From: an uncultured Sphingomonas sp.
Lineage (GTDB): Bacteria; Pseudomonadota; Alphaproteobacteria; Sphingomonadales; Sphingomonadaceae
NCBI GenBank assembly: GCA_946482655.1
Contig: CAMLSA010000005.1
Coordinates: forward strand, 1-64,000
Length of the DNA: 64,000 bases
Direction: 5' to 3'
The notes beneath the pieces are model-generated. The model saw nothing but the letters and a program-made list of their open reading frames with translations. It made no database searches and was not told the origin of the DNA. How positions within the stretch are numbered: position 1 is the first letter of the stretch; each line of letters begins with the position of its first letter. This document shows positions 61,433 to 64,000 of this stretch, piece after piece. Position numbers and translations under genes: made by a program.

Positions 61433-62206
61433 TCAGACCGCGAACTGTTCCATCGTGATCCGGTCGTCGAGCGCATGTTCGGGGTCGAACAGCAGCGTCA
61501 GCGGACTGGTGCGGTCGATGCCAACGCTGATCTGGGCGACATCCCGGACTTCGCGCTGATCGGCGACGGCGCTGACCGGGCGCTTCACTGCGTCGAGGAC
61601 GCGAAACGAGATCGCATTCTTGTTGGGCAGGATTGCACCGCGCCAGCGGCGCGGGCGGAACGGGCTGATCGGCGTCAGCGCGAGCAGCGACGATTCGAGC
61701 GGCAGAATGGGCCCCTGCGCCGAGAGGTTATAGGCGGTGGAGCCCGCCGGGCTCGATACCAGCACTCCGTCGCACACCAGCTCGGGCAGGACGACGCGGC
61801 CATCGACGAGGACCTCGATCTTCGCGGTCTCGCGGGTTTCGCGCAGCAGCGACACCTCGTTGATTGCGGGCATCGACAGACGCTGCCCGTCCACCGTCAC
61901 CGCATCCATCCTGAGCGGCAGCACCGTGATCGCCTTGGCGTGCTGGAGCCTCAGCTCGAGCAGATCGGGCTTCCAGTCGTTCATCAGGAAGCCGACGGTG
62001 CCGAGATTCATCCCGAACACCGGCAATACGCGATGCCGGTCGAGCATTGCATGCAAGGTGCGCAGCATGAAGCCGTCGCCGCCCAGTGCCACGATCAGGT
62101 CGGCGCGCTCGATCGGATGCCATTCGTATAGGTGGCGCAGCTCGGTCGCCGCCTCCTGCGATGCTTCGGTAGGGGAGGCGACAAGCGCCATCCGTTGTTC
62201 GGTCAT
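61433..62206 (-). CDS. nadK: NAD kinase
   Basis: A 257-residue NAD kinase. The family signature GGDG is at residues 42-45 (VALGGDGFMLRTLH), with NLGTVGFL and NEVSL following and the second motif DGVLVSSPAGSTAYNLSAQG. It phosphorylates NAD to NADP in the cytosol using ATP or polyphosphate. It overlaps moaA by 4 bp (TGA/ATG), an arrangement that suggests co-transcription of the two housekeeping genes. Confidence 0.95.
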   Translation of the reverse strand: MTEQRMALVASPTEASQEAATELRHLYEWHPIERADLIVALGGDGFMLRTLHAMLDRHRVLPVFGMNLGTVGFLMNDWKPDLLELRLQHAKAITVLPLRMDAVTVDGQRLSMPAINEVSLLRETRETAKIEVLVDGRVVLPELVCDGVLVSSPAGSTAYNLSAQGPILPLESSLLALTPISPFRPRRWRGAILPNKNAISFRVLDAVKRPVSAVADQREVRDVAQISVGIDRTSPLTLLFDPEHALDDRITMEQFAV

Positions 62207-63228
62207 CCGCCCGTGACGCTCATGTGACGCGCGACCGCGGGCGCTGCGCCGGGTTTTTCGATCGTGAAGGCATGGCGCTCGGGCTTGAGCTTCATCGCCC
62301 GGTCGAGCAGCCGGTCGAGCTCGTCAGGCGTGCCCCCGCGCAGCGCCTTGCGCAGGTCGAGCCGCTCGTCATGGCCGAGGCACATGTAGATCTGGCCCGT
62401 GGCGGTCACCCGGACCCGGTTGCAGTCGTCGCAGAAATTGTTGGTCAGCGGCGTGATCAGGCCAAGCCGGGCGCCGAGCTCTTCGACCCGCACATAGCGA
62501 GCCGGCCCCCCGGTGCGGAAATCGAGCGGCGTCAGGGTGAAGCGCGATTGCAGATCTCGGCGCACTCCGTCTAGCGGCAGATAACGATCGGTACGATCAT
62601 CCTCCACTTCGCCGAGCGGCATCGTCTCGATCAAGGTCAGATCATGGCCCTCGGCGGCGCACCAGCGCAGCATCGGCTCGATCTCGGCCTCGTTGAGCGC
62701 CTTGAGCGCCACCATGTTGATCTTGATCGCAAGCCCAGCCTCGCGTGCGGCCGCGATCCCGTCGAGCACCGCGGCGAGATCGCCACCCCGGGTGATGAAG
62801 CCGAACCGCTCCGGATCGAGGCTGTCGAGGCTGACGTTGATCCGCCGCACGCCGGCGTCGGCCAGCGCAAGCGCATGCCCGCGCAGCTGGCTGCCGTTGG
62901 TCGTGAGGGTCAACTCGTCGAGCCCGTCGCCGATCCGCTGCCCGATCGCCCGAATCAGCGTGTCGATGCCCTTGCGGACCAGCGGCTCACCGCCGGTGAG
63001 ACGGATCCGCTTGATGCCGCGCGCGATTAAGGCGTCGGCCAGCGCGGACAACTCCTCCAGCGTCAGGATCTCGCGCTTGGGAAGGAACTGCATCCGCTCC
63101 GCCATGCAATAGCGGCAGCGGAAATCGCAGCGGTCGGTCACCGACAGACGCAGATAGGAGATGCGCCGGCCGAAACTGTCGGCAAGCGCGCTACCGGTCT
63201 TCTGCTGCGACTTTTCCATGAGCGTCAT
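62203..63228 (-). CDS. moaA: GTP 3',8-cyclase, molybdenum cofactor biosynthesis protein A
   Basis: A 341-residue radical-SAM enzyme. The SAM-cluster cysteines are Cys34, Cys38 and Cys41 (TDRCDFRCRYC). The C-terminal [4Fe-4S] site is in CDDCNRVRVTATGQIYMCLG. The family converts GTP to 3',8-cH2GTP, the first step of molybdopterin synthesis. It supplies the cofactor that the SoxC-like enzyme in this window needs, though that link is general to the cell. It overlaps nadK by 4 bp. Confidence 0.96.
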   Translation of the reverse strand: MTLMEKSQQKTGSALADSFGRRISYLRLSVTDRCDFRCRYCMAERMQFLPKREILTLEELSALADALIARGIKRIRLTGGEPLVRKGIDTLIRAIGQRIGDGLDELTLTTNGSQLRGHALALADAGVRRINVSLDSLDPERFGFITRGGDLAAVLDGIAAAREAGLAIKINMVALKALNEAEIEPMLRWCAAEGHDLTLIETMPLGEVEDDRTDRYLPLDGVRRDLQSRFTLTPLDFRTGGPARYVRVEELGARLGLITPLTNNFCDDCNRVRVTATGQIYMCLGHDERLDLRKALRGGTPDELDRLLDRAMKLKPERHAFTIEKPGAAPAVARHMSVTGG

Positions 63229-63347
63229 GGCAATATCCTAACAGGCCGCGGGCGCCAAGCATAGGAAGCTGTCGTCGGGCGGATATGGGCCGTCATGGCC
63301 GGAGCTTTGCATTGGCGTGCCCTCCCCGATACGGTAACAGGCAATCA

Positions 63348-64000
63348 ATGGATCAGGACGTTGGCGTGAGCGAAGCTGCGGTCGATATCGGCGCCGCCAG
63401 GGCGAAGCTGCCGCTTTTCCTGCTGTCGTTCCGCTTTCGTGGCGAGCTTGCCGGAATGGTCGAGCGTGCCGGCTGGCGGGTGATCGCGGCGCGCCGGTCC
63501 GACGGGCTCGAACGCCGCTTCATCGGATCGGGTGCGACCATCGCCATCATCGATGCCCGCGACGCCGAGGACGAGGCGGTCGCCGCTTGCCGGGCGGTGG
63601 GCGGAGCGGTCAGTTCCGCGGGCTCGGCGCTGATGGTGATCGTCGACAACAGCAGCGCGCTCGGCCGCTTCCATGAGGCTGGTGCCACCCATTATCTCGC
63701 CGCGCCATTCGACGAGGCCGCGTTCGAGATGGCGCTGCGCTTCGCCGATCGCTTCGTAGAGCGGATGGCAGGCGGCAACCGGGCGGCCTCGGAGCGTGCC
63801 TCACTGCGACTGGCCGAATCCGAGGCCTGGATATGGAAACCGGGCGCCCGGCTGGTGACTATCAGCCCGGCCTTCGCCGAGCGGATCGGCGCCACGGGCG
63901 GCAGCGTGCCGATGTCGGTGCTGTTCCGACTGATGGATCGGGCGAGCCGGCGGCTGGCGCGCGAGGCGATTGACCGACTGCTCGCCAGTGGCAGGCCGAC
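63348..64000 (+). CDS. Unidentified protein, possible sensor/diguanylate phosphodiesterase (partial)
   Basis: Only the first 217 codons are present; the gene continues past the right edge. The N-terminal part (LPLFLLSFRFRGELAGMVERA, then ATIAIIDARDAEDEA and VIVDNSSALGRFHEAGATHYLAAPF) looks like a divergent receiver-type or PAS-like alpha/beta domain. This N-terminal pattern occurs in sphingomonad proteins that end in GGDEF/EAL domains, from memory of the family. The decisive C-terminal part is missing, so I give only a tentative call. It is divergent from moaA across about 120 bp. Confidence 0.5.
   Translation, partial: MDQDVGVSEAAVDIGAARAKLPLFLLSFRFRGELAGMVERAGWRVIAARRSDGLERRFIGSGATIAIIDARDAEDEAVAACRAVGGAVSSAGSALMVIVDNSSALGRFHEAGATHYLAAPFDEAAFEMALRFADRFVERMAGGNRAASERASLRLAESEAWIWKPGARLVTISPAFAERIGATGGSVPMSVLFRLMDRASRRLAREAIDRLLASGRP

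Noticed and set aside
1..64000. CRISPR arrays, insertion sequences, rRNA genes
   Set aside because: No regularly spaced repeats, transposase motifs or rRNA sequence were recognised by reading; an exhaustive search was not possible.

Overview
The window reads as chromosomal DNA of a high-GC alphaproteobacterium, most likely a sphingomonad (Sphingomonas/Rhizorhabdus/Novosphingobium type). The basis is the combination of several TonB-dependent receptors embedded in catabolic operons, repeated FAD-dependent 3-ketosteroid-dehydrogenase-like oxidases, EthD proteins, and the housekeeping genes at both edges. Genus and strain cannot be fixed from the sequence alone.

Layout. 0-5.5 kb: the start of yifB/comM, a GrlR-like protein, two small proteins, a Crp/Fnr-type regulator with a small partner, and an epoxide hydrolase. 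5.7-12.6 kb: KstD-like dehydrogenase, TonB receptor, tandem EthD protein, SDR and TetR regulator. 12.7-15.3 kb (minus): a second FAD oxidase and an SDR. 15.7-27.7 kb: a tight, mostly overlapping plus-strand run of twelve genes for CoA-thioester degradation (two hot-dog hydratases, CoA ligase, SCP-x thiolase/DUF35 pair, three acyl-CoA dehydrogenases, thiolase, enoyl-CoA hydratase, ACAD11-type kinase, SDR). 27.7-39.7 kb: TetR regulator, amidohydrolase, TonB receptor, P450, CoA ligase, Rieske oxygenase, VOC protein and a third FAD oxidase. 39.7-45.8 kb: isochorismatase-like hydrolase, LysR, TauD-type dioxygenase, CoA ligase and MmgE/PrpD. 46-48.6 kb (minus): DHA2 exporter and an AT-richer TauD dioxygenase. 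49.2-58.6 kb: TonB receptor, TauD dioxygenase, SoxC-like molybdoprotein with cytochrome c, MFS permease, MDR dehydrogenase and two aldo/keto reductases. 58.7-64 kb: tRNA-Asn, a GH16-RTX glucanase, nadK, moaA and the start of an unidentified protein.

How it fits together. The middle 53 kb looks like a catabolic island: substrates enter through TonB receptors, are oxidised by FAD oxidases, P450, Rieske and TauD enzymes, are activated by three CoA ligases and shortened by beta-oxidation or retro-aldol chemistry. The parts resemble bacterial steroid or terpenoid side-chain degradation, but the canonical ring-cleavage set is not visible, so the substrate is open. The split ACAD11-type kinase/dehydrogenase pair suggests a 4-hydroxyacyl-CoA intermediate.

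Regulation. A family of related imperfect palindromes (consensus close to ACCGACCGGACGGT) sits upstream of the 15.7 kb operon, its divergent SDR, the enoyl-CoA hydratase, the amidohydrolase, the TonB receptor at 30 kb, the Rieske gene and the TetR gene at 28 kb. This suggests one TetR regulon spanning about 20 kb. A second, unrelated operator pair (TTAAGTCTAGGACTTAA type) precedes the KstD-like gene and the SDR at 11 kb. No CRISPR array, insertion sequence, integrase or rRNA was seen.
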